This document shows, one piece after another, positions 1 through 7,041 of a DNA stretch of 18,860 nt; within the stretch, counting starts at the first letter, position 1; the number at the start of each line of letters is the position of its first letter. Position numbers and translations under genes: made by a program. Origin of the DNA: JBNJDW01 sp051745265 (GTDB lineage Bacteria; Pseudomonadota; Alphaproteobacteria; Micavibrionales; CSBR16-224); NCBI GenBank assembly GCA_051745265.1, contig JBNJDW010000009.1, forward strand, positions 1-18,860, read 5' to 3'. The notes below the pieces were generated by a model. That model had not been told where the DNA came from, did no database searches, and was given only the letters and a program-made list of their open reading frames with translations.

Positions 1-244
1 CATAACGGGTACCGACACCGATAATAATCGCATCATACTCAGCCAGTTCATCGACTGTGGCAATCGGTGCTTTCTGATCAAGTTTATAACCGCTTTTTTT
101 GGCAATCTCCTCGGGCACCAGTTCCGGTACACGTTTGACGGACACTTCCGCGCCCGCGACTTCTTTTGCGCCTTCGGCAACGGCATAGGCCATTTGCTCG
201 ACATGGCCATAAGATGAATAATAAAGTACCAGAATTTTACTCAT
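1..244 (-). CDS. wrbA: NAD(P)H:quinone oxidoreductase WrbA, N-terminal part (runs off window)
   Basis: Only the first 81 codons are present; the rest lies before base 1. The translation starts MSKILVLYYSSYGHVEQMA, the flavodoxin-fold opening with the phosphate-binding loop typical of WrbA. It continues through a VKRVPELVPEE segment and ends in DAIIIGVGTRY, which corresponds to the WrbA DAIIFGTPTRFG stretch. Family members are FMN-dependent cytoplasmic quinone reductases that carry out two-electron reduction and limit redox cycling. The ATG (CAT at 242-244) is preceded on the minus strand by AAAGGATC, a good ribosome binding site at normal distance, which supports this start. The upstream PiT-like gene has the same orientation with a 70-bp gap. 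Family assignment is firm; the exact quinone substrate cannot be seen. Confidence 0.9.
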   Translation of the reverse strand, partial: MSKILVLYYSSYGHVEQMAYAVAEGAKEVAGAEVSVKRVPELVPEEIAKKSGYKLDQKAPIATVDELAEYDAIIIGVGTRY

Positions 245-314
245 GTTAGATCCTTTCTCATGATCTTGGGTTATCGCCTTTCAAACGTTAGCGGCACGGG
301 TTTGTTCCGGCGCC

Positions 315-1277
315 TCAAATCTGTGGTTCAAAGATATAATGAATGGCCAGCACCATGCCGACAGACAGGCCCAGACCAACCATCATTTTCAGAAAGTCCT
401 TACCAATCAGCGGGAAGACGTATTTAAAATGATACTGTGCCCGATAGGTCGTGGCGATTGCCAGTTCGCGCCCTGACAGCAGGCCGACAAAGACCCAGGT
501 TGTTGACATCGGAATACTGTTGATCTGCTTGAAATACAGCAGCAAAAAGGCATAGACCAGATCAATAATCGTTGCCGAGCGCATAAAGCGCGAGCCGGTT
601 TTCTCCAGAATGATTTTCTGAATTTCACCGCCCTTGGCCCAAAAGATATAGGCCAGCCAGAACACCAGCACCGCCATTACGCCCAAAAGCATGGGCAGCG
701 ATAACTGCCGCGGTAAAAAAACCGCAATATTGGCCATGTCATGGCTGAGCCAGGAAAACCAGAGAAAGCCGGTCGCCAGCCACTGCAACACCCGCCAGCG
801 CATCCGGTGTTCTTTCTTGACCAGATTCATTTTTTCATTCACAAGACGGGCGATGATCATCCAAAGCGCATAGGCCACGATGGCAGCAACGCTGTAGCCG
901 ACAATGCTTTTGACCAGCATTTTTTCAAGCACAAAAGTCGAGGCAAAAACCGAAAGCACCAGAAAGGTTGTCGACACAGGAATACCGATACGGGTTAATA
1001 ACACCAGCCCCAGCGGCGCGGCGGCGTGATACCACTGAACCGTCTGATAGGGAATAGACTCAAGGCGGCCAAAAGAAATATCACCGTTATTAACAACCCA
1101 GCTATAGCCCAGCGTTACGATCAAGACCAGAGAGGCCGCGGCCCATAATCCGTACCATTTTACAACCCGCGCATTTGAAGCAATAAAGGTCCCCAGCGTC
1201 TGCACAGAATCATTGCCGATCACCGCATAAGCCGCCAGCATAAAGCCAATCAAAGCGTACAGACTATGAATATCCAT
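315..1277 (-). CDS. PiT/SLC20-like membrane transporter (short form)
   Basis: A 320-residue, strongly hydrophobic protein with roughly eight or more membrane segments. It shows the internal duplication of the inorganic phosphate transporter (PiT, SLC20) fold. The first half has GNDSVQTLGT (residues 21-30) and IPVSTT (99-104); the second has SHDMANI (178-184) and IPMSTT (255-260). These correspond to the paired GANDxAN and P(V/I)STTH signatures. The His that normally follows STT is Phe in the first copy and Trp in the second, and the ND of the second copy is HD, so this is a diverged subgroup. The family includes phosphate:cation symporters and the CysP sulfate permease; substrate here is unassigned. 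The ATG lies behind an AGGA-type site about ten bases upstream. It sits between wrbA and an SLC13-type permease on the same strand. Confidence 0.72.
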   Translation of the reverse strand: MDIHSLYALIGFMLAAYAVIGNDSVQTLGTFIASNARVVKWYGLWAAASLVLIVTLGYSWVVNNGDISFGRLESIPYQTVQWYHAAAPLGLVLLTRIGIPVSTTFLVLSVFASTFVLEKMLVKSIVGYSVAAIVAYALWMIIARLVNEKMNLVKKEHRMRWRVLQWLATGFLWFSWLSHDMANIAVFLPRQLSLPMLLGVMAVLVFWLAYIFWAKGGEIQKIILEKTGSRFMRSATIIDLVYAFLLLYFKQINSIPMSTTWVFVGLLSGRELAIATTYRAQYHFKYVFPLIGKDFLKMMVGLGLSVGMVLAIHYIFEPQI

Positions 1278-1388
1278 GGAGTGTGTCCTGATACTTCCGT
1301 TATTTTAACATGTGATGATCATCGTATAATCATAGTTAACAGGTTTCCACCCTTTATCCAGAGCCTCGGCTGATTATTTTCTTTTATT

Positions 1389-3191
1389 TTAAAACGGCCA
1401 GAAAATCGGGATAAGAACCATAGAAAAGCCAAACATCATCAAATTCAGCGGTAAACCGATAAAGAAGAAATCCCGGAACTTATAGCCCCCCGCGCCGTAA
1501 ACAAAGGTATTGGTCTGATAACCGATCGGCGTTACAAAACTGGCACTGCCGGCAAACATGACCGCGACCAGAAACGGTTTGGGATCAACCCCCATCGCCA
1601 GCGCCAGACTGATGGCGATGGGGGCCAGCAGCGCGGCCACCGCCGTATTACTGACAAGCTCTGTCAAAATCGATGTAATCAGGTAGAAAGCCGCCAACAT
1701 CGCCAGTGGTCCATAAGCCTCGGCAATCACAACAATCGTCCGCACAATAAGCTCAAGCGCCCCGGATGCCGCCATCGCCTCGGCAACGCCCAGCATACCA
1801 AAGATTAAGAACAATATCGGCCAGTCAATGGCACGATAAACTTCATCCGGGTCAATACAACGGGTAACCGTGACGATAAAGGCGCCAATCAAGGCCATAA
1901 CAGCAATCGGAAAAATGCCCAATGCCGCCAATATCACAACCGTTAACACCGCAGCCAGCGCAATCGGGGCTTTCCGCCTGCGAATAGGTTTATCCTGCGG
2001 CACAGACAGGTTAATCAGGGCATGATCTTCAAATATTTTTTTAATCTGCCGGGCCGGGCCTTCCAACAACAGTGCATCTCCGACATTAAGTTTGCTTCTT
2101 ACTCTGTTAAAAACAAAGTGTTTTTCCGGCTTATGGACGCCGACCATTTTCACCCCGTAGCGGGTCAAAGAATGAAGGCCTGAAGCAAATTTACCGCTCA
2201 GATCCGAATTTGGCCCGACGATGCCTTCGACCATCACGTTTTCTTCGGCACTCATCGGTTCCAGCCCCGGCAGTTCTGTTGCCGTGAAATCAACGATCCC
2301 GGTTTCCTTTATACCCAGCAATTCACTGGCATTGGTTTCCAATATGATCCGGTCACCGGATTGCAGTTCCAGTTCTTCCAGATATCGCCGCATGGAATCC
2401 CCATGCCGCAGCACATCAATAATAACCGACTGATCCCCTTTACTGAGCACCGTTTCAGAGGTTTTTTTACCAATCAGCGATGATTTATGCGGCACAAGCA
2501 GCTGGACTGTATATTGCTTGCCTTCATCCGTGCCCAGAATGCCCGACAGGGATTCCCGATCGGGCAGGATATGACGGCCGATAAACAGAATAAAAAAGCA
2601 TCCGGCCGTGGCCATGATAATGGCGGGCATCGTGATTTCAAACATGCTGAAACCCTCTATGCCTTTTTGCACAGCGATACCATGGACCAGCAGATTGGTT
2701 GAACTGCCGATCAATGTCGTCATCCCGCCAAGAATGGCGGTATAAGACAAGGGGATTAATATCTTGGAGGATGGCAAATCAATTTTACGGGCAAGACTGA
2801 TCAGCACCGGCGTTAGAATAATCACCACCGGTGTATTGTTCATAAAGGCTGAAATAATCAGCACCACCGGCAGGATCGCCAGAATAAGGCTGAACTGGCT
2901 TTCCCCGGCAATGCGGGAGATAAATTTCCCCAGATACTCAACACAGCCTGTCCGTTCCAGCGCCGCGGACAATACAAACAGGGCCCCGATCGTTATCGGT
3001 GCCGGGTTACTGAAAACACTGAGCGCCGTTTCCATGTCAATCAGACCAAACAGCAACACAATGCAAAAACCACCCATGGCAATAATGTCAGGTGGTAGTT
3101 TTTCCCGTATAAAGGCAACAAAAATGGCGATAATAAGCCCAAAAATCAGAAAGACTTGCCAGTCTATACCAAAAAGTGCAGCGCCATCCAT
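1389..3191 (-). CDS. SLC13 (DASS)-family anion permease with two RCK_C/TrkA-C domains
   Basis: A 600-residue inner-membrane transporter. Two membrane halves (about residues 10-205 and 408-598) flank a cytosolic insert with two consecutive TrkA-C/RCK_C-like domains (about 225-296 and 318-392). Ion- and substrate-site motifs of the divalent anion:Na+ symporter family are present: NNTP (118-121), SSTN (163-166), SNTA (514-517) and TPIGYQTN (554-561). This architecture is common in bacterial permeases annotated for sulfate or other small anions; the RCK_C domains may sense a ligand. Substrate is inferred only, although the neighbouring PiT-like protein also belongs to an anion family, which fits phosphate or sulfate. 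The stop is 111 bp before the PiT-like start, so co-transcription is possible. A 203-bp intergenic stretch separates it from the divergent sugar-phosphate transferase gene. Confidence 0.85.
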   Translation of the reverse strand: MDGAALFGIDWQVFLIFGLIIAIFVAFIREKLPPDIIAMGGFCIVLLFGLIDMETALSVFSNPAPITIGALFVLSAALERTGCVEYLGKFISRIAGESQFSLILAILPVVLIISAFMNNTPVVIILTPVLISLARKIDLPSSKILIPLSYTAILGGMTTLIGSSTNLLVHGIAVQKGIEGFSMFEITMPAIIMATAGCFFILFIGRHILPDRESLSGILGTDEGKQYTVQLLVPHKSSLIGKKTSETVLSKGDQSVIIDVLRHGDSMRRYLEELELQSGDRIILETNASELLGIKETGIVDFTATELPGLEPMSAEENVMVEGIVGPNSDLSGKFASGLHSLTRYGVKMVGVHKPEKHFVFNRVRSKLNVGDALLLEGPARQIKKIFEDHALINLSVPQDKPIRRRKAPIALAAVLTVVILAALGIFPIAVMALIGAFIVTVTRCIDPDEVYRAIDWPILFLIFGMLGVAEAMAASGALELIVRTIVVIAEAYGPLAMLAAFYLITSILTELVSNTAVAALLAPIAISLALAMGVDPKPFLVAVMFAGSASFVTPIGYQTNTFVYGAGGYKFRDFFFIGLPLNLMMFGFSMVLIPIFWPF

Positions 3192-3394
3192 AAACCACCT
3201 TATCCATTTCTGCCCTGTATATCTAGCCTGACTAATTCAAACAAACAAATCAAATAAAGTTTTGTTCCCTGATCTTCCTGTCTGCTGCCTTTCTTATCAG
3301 CGCCGGTGCAATTTATCTTGCAGACGGGAATCTTTAGATTTATTCTCCTGCTATCCCTGATAAAGGATTTTGACTGTAACAGAAAAGAGATCCC

Positions 3395-4477
3395 ATGCCG
3401 TTCAGCTCGATATGGATGCTTATGCTCACCGCCTTTCTGACCGCCTTTCTGCTGGCGCTCGGCCTGCGTAAGATTGCGCCTTTCATCGGTCTGATTGACC
3501 AAAGCGGGCTGGATGTGCGTAAACCGCATCAGGGTCGTCCGGCTCTGGTTGGCGGGGCTGCGATTGTTATCACCATACTCGGCCTTGCCTTGTTGCAGTA
3601 TTCAACCGATCTGCCTGACAGCCTGCGCACTGTTTTATCAGGGATGGCGCTGCTGGCCCTGATTGGTGTTATTGATGATGCACGCCATATTCCCGCGCTG
3701 CGCAAGCTGGCTTTACAAACGATCATCGTTTTCGGGGTTTTTCTGTTTTATAACTTTAAACTTACGACATTGGGCAACCTATTTGGCTACACGCCTTTGA
3801 ACTTGCCGGATTATATCGCTTTCCCCTTTACAGCGCTTTGCACCCTGGCCTTTATCAATGCGTTTAATTTTGTTGATGGTCTGGATGGGCTGAGCGGCGG
3901 CATCGCGGCGGTTAACCTGCTGCTGTTTGCCGGTATTGCCGGCGCTGCCGGCTTTGTTGAGCTGCATGGGCTTTCCCTGATGCTGTTTGCAGCTGTCGGC
4001 GGTTTTTTACTTTTAAACATGCGCTCTCCCCTGCGCAGCAAGGCGCTGGTATTCCTCGGCGATGGCGGCAGTCTCAGCCTGTCTTTTGGTCTGGCATGCA
4101 TTGCCCTGTATCTTGGCAATGCTTATGCCGTAAACCCGGCCCTGCCGCCGCCTGTTGTATACGCCTTTCTATTGGCTTATCCATTATATGATATGTTGAT
4201 TGTCATGTGGAACCGGTTTCAAAACGGGCAGTCCATTGTTGCGCCCGACACAGCGCATATGCATTTTCTGCTTAAAAAACTGCACCTGACCGATAAGGCC
4301 ATCGCGCCCCTGCTCATTCTGGTGTCTGCCGTTTATGCTCTGATCGGTTTACTGGGCTGGCGATACGGCCTGTCGGAAAATGTTTTGGCCGGTTTATGGA
4401 TTGTCTTGCTGGTCGGGCATTTTTTCTTTTACCAACGGGTTCTGCATAAAATTGAACAGACCGCAAAATCGGTCTGA
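3395..4477 (+). CDS. Polyprenyl-phosphate N-acetylhexosamine-1-phosphate transferase (WecA/TagO-type glycosyltransferase 4)
   Basis: A 360-residue polytopic enzyme of the MraY/WecA superfamily. It carries KPHQGRPALVGG (43-54), the Asp pair in GVIDDARH (91-98), NAFNFVDGLDGL (155-166), the GDGGS loop (222-226) and a cytoplasmic HMHFLL (288-293). The last is the counterpart of the His-rich loop that sets WecA-like enzymes apart from MraY. Such enzymes move a sugar-1-phosphate from a UDP-sugar to undecaprenyl phosphate, the first membrane step of O-antigen, capsule or other envelope glycan synthesis. The actual sugar cannot be read from sequence. No glycan cluster surrounds it; the only possible partner is the convergent methyltransferase 7 bp downstream. 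The start has a GAGAT-type ribosome binding site in the AAAAGAGATCCC leader. Confidence 0.85.
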   Translation: MPFSSIWMLMLTAFLTAFLLALGLRKIAPFIGLIDQSGLDVRKPHQGRPALVGGAAIVITILGLALLQYSTDLPDSLRTVLSGMALLALIGVIDDARHIPALRKLALQTIIVFGVFLFYNFKLTTLGNLFGYTPLNLPDYIAFPFTALCTLAFINAFNFVDGLDGLSGGIAAVNLLLFAGIAGAAGFVELHGLSLMLFAAVGGFLLLNMRSPLRSKALVFLGDGGSLSLSFGLACIALYLGNAYAVNPALPPPVVYAFLLAYPLYDMLIVMWNRFQNGQSIVAPDTAHMHFLLKKLHLTDKAIAPLLILVSAVYALIGLLGWRYGLSENVLAGLWIVLLVGHFFFYQRVLHKIEQTAKSV

Positions 4478-4484
4478 TCCCCTG

Positions 4485-5282
4485 TTAATGCCATTTCTTT
4501 TGCACAATCAGTGTAAAGCTCTCCGCAGCTTCCTGTCCGGAAAAGAGCCTGTAAAATGCGATCCAGATCCGCCAGAAAACATAAATCGGAAATACAGCCT
4601 GATAATACGGACCATTGAAATATGGCCGGATCGAAAGAACTTCCATACCATTGGCCAATGCCAGTCGATAGAGTTCTTTGGGGCTGCATTGCTCATACAC
4701 GCCTTTTGAAAGATCATATCCTTCACCTTTCGGCGGAAATAGGCGAAACAACAGCTTACGAAAATGGCGATTGGATGTCAGGCAATACATACGGGCAAAC
4801 AAGCTGCGTCTGGATATCACATAGAACAGTCCCATACCGCCCGGCTTGATCATCGTACTGATGCGCTGCATGGCATTATCGCAGCTTTCAATCTGATTCA
4901 GGATTGATTCACCGATAACCATATCAGCGTCACCGGCACCATAAAACTTGGTAATATCGGCCAAAATTGTTTTGTCATAGCTGTCTTCAGGGGCAAGCGC
5001 CAGATCATAGTCACTATGATGCACGCCGATTACTCTCAGATTATATTTCTGTTTTGCTGCAACTGAAATAACCGGCGTACTGCCGCCGCCCAGTTCGTAA
5101 ACCAGTTTCCCGCGTCGGCTCAGGAATTTAGGCACTATGTTCTCACGAAAATCAAGACGGCCATCGATTCTGAAAGACTGTGGGAACAAGGTGTCAAACC
5201 ATTGGCTCATACGGATCTGAAGATAACGCGTTTTGATGCGTCTCCTGCGTGCCGTATTTTTGCTCTGCACTTTTGTTTGCAT
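4485..5282 (-). CDS. Class I SAM-dependent methyltransferase
   Basis: A 265-residue protein with a Rossmann-type methyltransferase core. Motif I is VYELGGGSTP (61-70), followed by VIGVHHSD (84-91) at the acidic/ribose-binding strand position, an ADI segment, the DADMVIGES strand (118-126) and KPGG (146-149) at the post-IV position. The N-terminal 25 residues are very basic, including a run of four arginines, and could contact a polyanion or membrane. The C-terminal part has aromatic hydrophobic stretches (PYYQAVFPIYVFWRIWIAFY), suggesting membrane association. The substrate is not recognisable. The start is backed by AGAGGTG about seven bases upstream. It is convergent with the sugar-phosphate transferase gene and divergent from bcp; the shared 95-bp upstream region holds a perfect TTAA-N7-TTAA box. 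Confidence 0.75.
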   Translation of the reverse strand: MQTKVQSKNTARRRRIKTRYLQIRMSQWFDTLFPQSFRIDGRLDFRENIVPKFLSRRGKLVYELGGGSTPVISVAAKQKYNLRVIGVHHSDYDLALAPEDSYDKTILADITKFYGAGDADMVIGESILNQIESCDNAMQRISTMIKPGGMGLFYVISRRSLFARMYCLTSNRHFRKLLFRLFPPKGEGYDLSKGVYEQCSPKELYRLALANGMEVLSIRPYFNGPYYQAVFPIYVFWRIWIAFYRLFSGQEAAESFTLIVQKKWH

Positions 5283-5297
5283 GGCAGCACCTCTATG

Positions 5298-5312
5298 TTA
5301 AACTCCTGTTAA
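5298..5312. promoter_or_regulatory. Candidate CtrA-binding box (TTAA-N7-TTAA)
   Basis: The two TTAA half-sites at 5298-5301 and 5309-5312 are separated by exactly seven bases (ACTCCTG), matching the full CtrA consensus known from Caulobacter and relatives. The second half-site overlaps the place of a -35 element for the TATAAT at 5334-5339, the geometry usual at CtrA-activated promoters. CtrA itself is not encoded in the window. Confidence 0.45.
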
Positions 5313-5333
5313 TAATTTAGTGTGCCATATGCT

Positions 5334-5339
5334 TATAAT
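5334..5339 (+). promoter_or_regulatory. Candidate -10 element of the bcp promoter
   Basis: A perfect TATAAT lies 38 bp before the bcp start codon. There is no TTGACA-like hexamer at 16-18 bp; that position is taken by the TTAA half-site of the CtrA-like box. This is the pattern of an activator-dependent sigma70-type promoter. Inference from spacing only. Confidence 0.4.
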
Positions 5340-5377
5340 AAGGGCATTATTACTTAAACTGCATAAAAGGATATGAA

Positions 5378-5845
5378 ATGACTCTGGAACCCGGCATGAC
5401 GGCACCCGATTTTACGGCTCCCGCTGATAGCAATGACACGGTTACCCTGTCCGATTTTCAGGGACAGACTGTTGTGCTGTATTTCTACCCACGGGATAAC
5501 ACCCCCGGCTGCACCAAACAGGCCTGCGGCTTTCGTGATGTCTTACCCGATTTTGAAAAACTGAATACCGCTGTTATCGGTGTTTCCAAAGATTCTCCCG
5601 CCAAACATGATAAGTTCAAAAACAAATATGACCTGACCTTTCCACTGGTCAGCGATGAAGACGGCAGCATTTGCGAATCTTACGGCACCTGGGTTGAAAA
5701 ATCACTGTATGGCAAAAAATACATGGGAATCGAGCGCAGCACTTTTCTGATAGATGCTGATGGCATCATTCGTCACATCTGGCGCGGCGTTAAGGTCAAA
5801 AATCATGTTGAAGAGGTTTATAAAGCCTTGCGGGATATGAAATAG
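5378..5845 (+). CDS. bcp: Thiol peroxidase, Bcp/PrxQ-type peroxiredoxin
   Basis: A 155-residue thioredoxin-fold peroxidase. The active-site stretch is FYPRDNTPGCTKQACGFRD, with the peroxidatic cysteine at residue 45 and a second cysteine at residue 50, the same C-X4-C arrangement as in E. coli Bcp. The Pro-x3-Thr-x2-Cys active-site pattern (P43/T42 region) is present in its PrxQ form, and the length is typical. The enzyme reduces hydrogen and organic peroxides in the cytoplasm using thioredoxin. AAGG lies eight bases before the ATG. It is a single gene, with a 508-bp non-coding stretch downstream. The CtrA-like box and -10 in its promoter suggest cell-cycle-linked control, which is inferred. 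Confidence 0.93.
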   Translation: MTLEPGMTAPDFTAPADSNDTVTLSDFQGQTVVLYFYPRDNTPGCTKQACGFRDVLPDFEKLNTAVIGVSKDSPAKHDKFKNKYDLTFPLVSDEDGSICESYGTWVEKSLYGKKYMGIERSTFLIDADGIIRHIWRGVKVKNHVEEVYKALRDMK

Positions 5846-6109
5846 GAAAAGGCGAATCATCATCCCATTATTTTGCTTTTTTAAGCCCTTACAAAAAAAA
5901 TGTATCTTCGTGACATAAAAAACACAGCTCTTCCAGTTTCGCTTTCCCTTTGTTTCTTAACGGAAAGTTAAGAAAATATGAAAAAATAGTTGCCTTTATT
6001 TTGCTTTATGTTAAAAAGATAGCCTGAAGGCCTGTTTTTAAGCTTGAAATTCAGTCCGGTATGCTATTTACTGGCTTACAGTTTCAAACTTACATATAAA
6101 AATTGGTTT
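5846..6109. other. AT-rich intergenic stretch downstream of bcp
   Basis: No open reading frame with a credible start and ribosome binding site was found on either strand. The stretch is rich in A and T runs. Its one clear element is the 9-bp inverted repeat that holds a TTAA-N7-TTAA box (5953-5975). No convincing terminator for bcp was seen in the first 100 bases. Confidence 0.6.
5953..5975. promoter_or_regulatory. Candidate CtrA-binding box inside a perfect 9-bp inverted repeat
   Basis: TTTCTTAAC (5953-5961) and GTTAAGAAA (5967-5975) are perfect inverted repeats around GGAAA. Inside them, TTAA at 5957-5960 and TTAA at 5968-5971 are exactly seven bases apart, matching the CtrA consensus. The nearest downstream targets are the hairpin cluster (6110-6231) and rplU. 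A TTTATT at 5995-6000 could serve as a weak -10. As an RNA hairpin it is AT-rich and lacks a following U-run, so a DNA operator is the better reading. Confidence 0.42.
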
Positions 6110-6231
6110 GGCCTCGTTTTTTACGGGGCCGACGGGTGATCAAGACTACAGCTCAACTCCCCTGAAAACCCCAACTTGGTTACCCGGTTACGAAGCCCGC
6201 ATGAGTCCCCCGCTCGTGCGGGCTTTATCTT
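6110..6231 (+). ncRNA. Candidate structured small RNA: three consecutive hairpins ending in a terminator
   Basis: Three stems can be paired by hand. P1 is 6110-6117 with 6123-6130 (8 bp, one GU, U5 loop). P2 is 6133-6144 with 6175-6186 (12 bp with two GU pairs and a 30-nt C-rich loop). P3 is 6193-6205 with 6213-6225 (13 bp, one GU) followed by UUUAUCUU. The element ends before the rplU promoter at 6278, so it is unlikely to be the rplU leader; it is either an independent small RNA or the structured 3' end of a longer transcript. It does not resemble tRNA, SRP RNA or tmRNA. The 5' end is undefined; TTGAAA (6044-6049) with TATTTA (6065-6070) is a weak promoter candidate. No family was recognised. 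Confidence 0.45.
6193..6231 (+). terminator. Rho-independent terminator upstream of rplU
   Basis: A 13-bp stem (6193-6205 with 6213-6225, containing AGCCCGCA and TGCGGGCT) with a 7-base loop is followed by TTTATCTT. The stem is strong and the T-tract only moderate. It ends the hairpin cluster and insulates the rplU promoter 47 bp downstream. Confidence 0.72.
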
Positions 6232-6277
6232 AAAAAAGGGGACGTAGAAAAGTTTTTTAAAATATCGGTGAAAAGCC

Positions 6278-6305
6278 TTGACATATATGTCTCATTCAGT
6301 ATATT
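6278..6305 (+). promoter_or_regulatory. Sigma70-type promoter of rplU-rpmA
   Basis: A consensus TTGACA (6278-6283) is followed after 16 bp by TATATT (6300-6305). Transcription would start near 6312, giving a leader of about 40 nt before the rplU ATG. This is the best housekeeping promoter in the window, as expected for ribosomal protein genes. Confidence 0.75.
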
Positions 6306-6353
6306 TCACCAACTTGAGTGTCATGATGACAACACTAAACTGGATAAAACAAA

Positions 6354-6668
6354 ATGTTCGCAGTCTTAAAAACAGGCGGTAAACAATACCGCGTCGCAAA
6401 GGGTGATGTAATCCGCGTTGAAAAACTGGACGCCAAAGATGGCGATAAAGTTACCCTGGATGAAATTCTGATGGTCGGTGAAGCTGGCAAGCCAAGCCTG
6501 GGTACGCCCTTGGTCAAAGGCGCTTCTGTAACAGCAGAAGTCGTTGCGCAGGCCCGCACCCCTAAGATCATCGTCTTTAAAAAGAAACGTCGCCATAATT
6601 ATCGCCGTAAAAAAGGGCATCGTCAGGATGTTACGATTTTGCGGGTTACCGATATTAAAGCGGCATAA
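6354..6668 (+). CDS. rplU: 50S ribosomal protein L21
   Basis: A 104-residue protein beginning MFAVLKTGGKQYRV, the L21 signature opening. The C-terminal part has the basic KKKRRHNYRRKKGHRQ rRNA-binding stretch followed by TILRVTDI. The length is standard for bacterial L21, which binds 23S rRNA in the large subunit. A weak GGAT-type ribosome binding site lies ten bases before the ATG. It is the first gene of the rplU-rpmA pair, driven by the TTGACA/TATATT promoter; the gap to rpmA is 30 bp. Confidence 0.97.
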   Translation: MFAVLKTGGKQYRVAKGDVIRVEKLDAKDGDKVTLDEILMVGEAGKPSLGTPLVKGASVTAEVVAQARTPKIIVFKKKRRHNYRRKKGHRQDVTILRVTDIKAA

Positions 6669-6698
6669 CCAAACGTTAGAGAATAAAGGAACAGGACA

Positions 6699-6977
6699 AT
6701 GGCTCATAAAAAAGCTGGTGGTAGTTCAAGAAACGGTCGCGACTCCGCAGGTCGGCGCCTTGGTGTAAAACGCTATGGCGGCGAAACTGTTTTGGCTGGA
6801 AACATTCTGGTTCGCCAGCGCGGCACCAAAGTGCACGCCGGCAGCAATGTTGGTATGGGCAAAGACCACACCCTTTTCGCATTGGTAGATGGCCAGGTTA
6901 AATTTAACAGATCCCGCAATGATCGTAGCTTTGTTTCGATTGTCCCGGAAGGTGAGATTAGCGCTGCTGCTGAATAA
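6699..6977 (+). CDS. rpmA: 50S ribosomal protein L27
   Basis: A 92-residue protein starting MAHKKAGGSSRNGRDSAG, the conserved flexible N-terminal tail of L27 that reaches the peptidyl-transferase centre, followed by RRLGVKRYGGE and the RQRGTKVHAG core. No cleavable N-terminal extension of the Firmicute type is present. AAAGGA and AGGA lie just before the ATG. The gene is co-transcribed with rplU and followed 22 bp later by a strong intrinsic terminator. Confidence 0.97.
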   Translation: MAHKKAGGSSRNGRDSAGRRLGVKRYGGETVLAGNILVRQRGTKVHAGSNVGMGKDHTLFALVDGQVKFNRSRNDRSFVSIVPEGEISAAAE

Positions 6978-6999
6978 ACCCGCAACAGACACAAAATTT

Positions 7000-7024
7000 A
7001 AAGGGGCTTAACGCCCCTTTTTTT
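7000..7024 (+). terminator. Rho-independent terminator between rpmA and obgE
   Basis: AAAGGGGC (7000-7007) and GCCCCTTT (7013-7020) form an 8-bp stem around TTAAC, with a T-run extending to 7024. It sits only 17 bp before the obgE start, so obgE expression depends on read-through or on initiation within or just after the hairpin. Confidence 0.88.
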
Positions 7025-7041
7025 GTTAGGCAAAGGTTATT

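Noticed and set aside
741..998. Plus-strand open frames opposite the PiT-like gene
   Set aside because: Low-quality antisense readings with unlikely composition; the minus-strand gene accounts for the region.
1314..1323. Perfect 10-bp palindrome GATGATCATC between the PiT-like and SLC13 genes
   Set aside because: Short, single and low-complexity, with no spacing to a promoter that would support an operator.
4457..4476. Hairpin CAGACCG / CGGTCTG over the stop of the sugar-phosphate transferase gene
   Set aside because: The stem is only 7 bp and no T-run follows (ATCCCCTG), so it is not a convincing terminator.
6101..6231. tRNA, SRP RNA or tmRNA in the bcp-rplU gap
   Set aside because: No T-loop GTTCGA motif, no SRP apical-loop sequence and no CCA-ending acceptor stem; pairing supports only three simple hairpins.
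6998..7011. TTAA-N6-TTAA resembling a CtrA box
   Set aside because: The spacing is six bases instead of seven, and the sequence is fully explained as part of the rpmA terminator.
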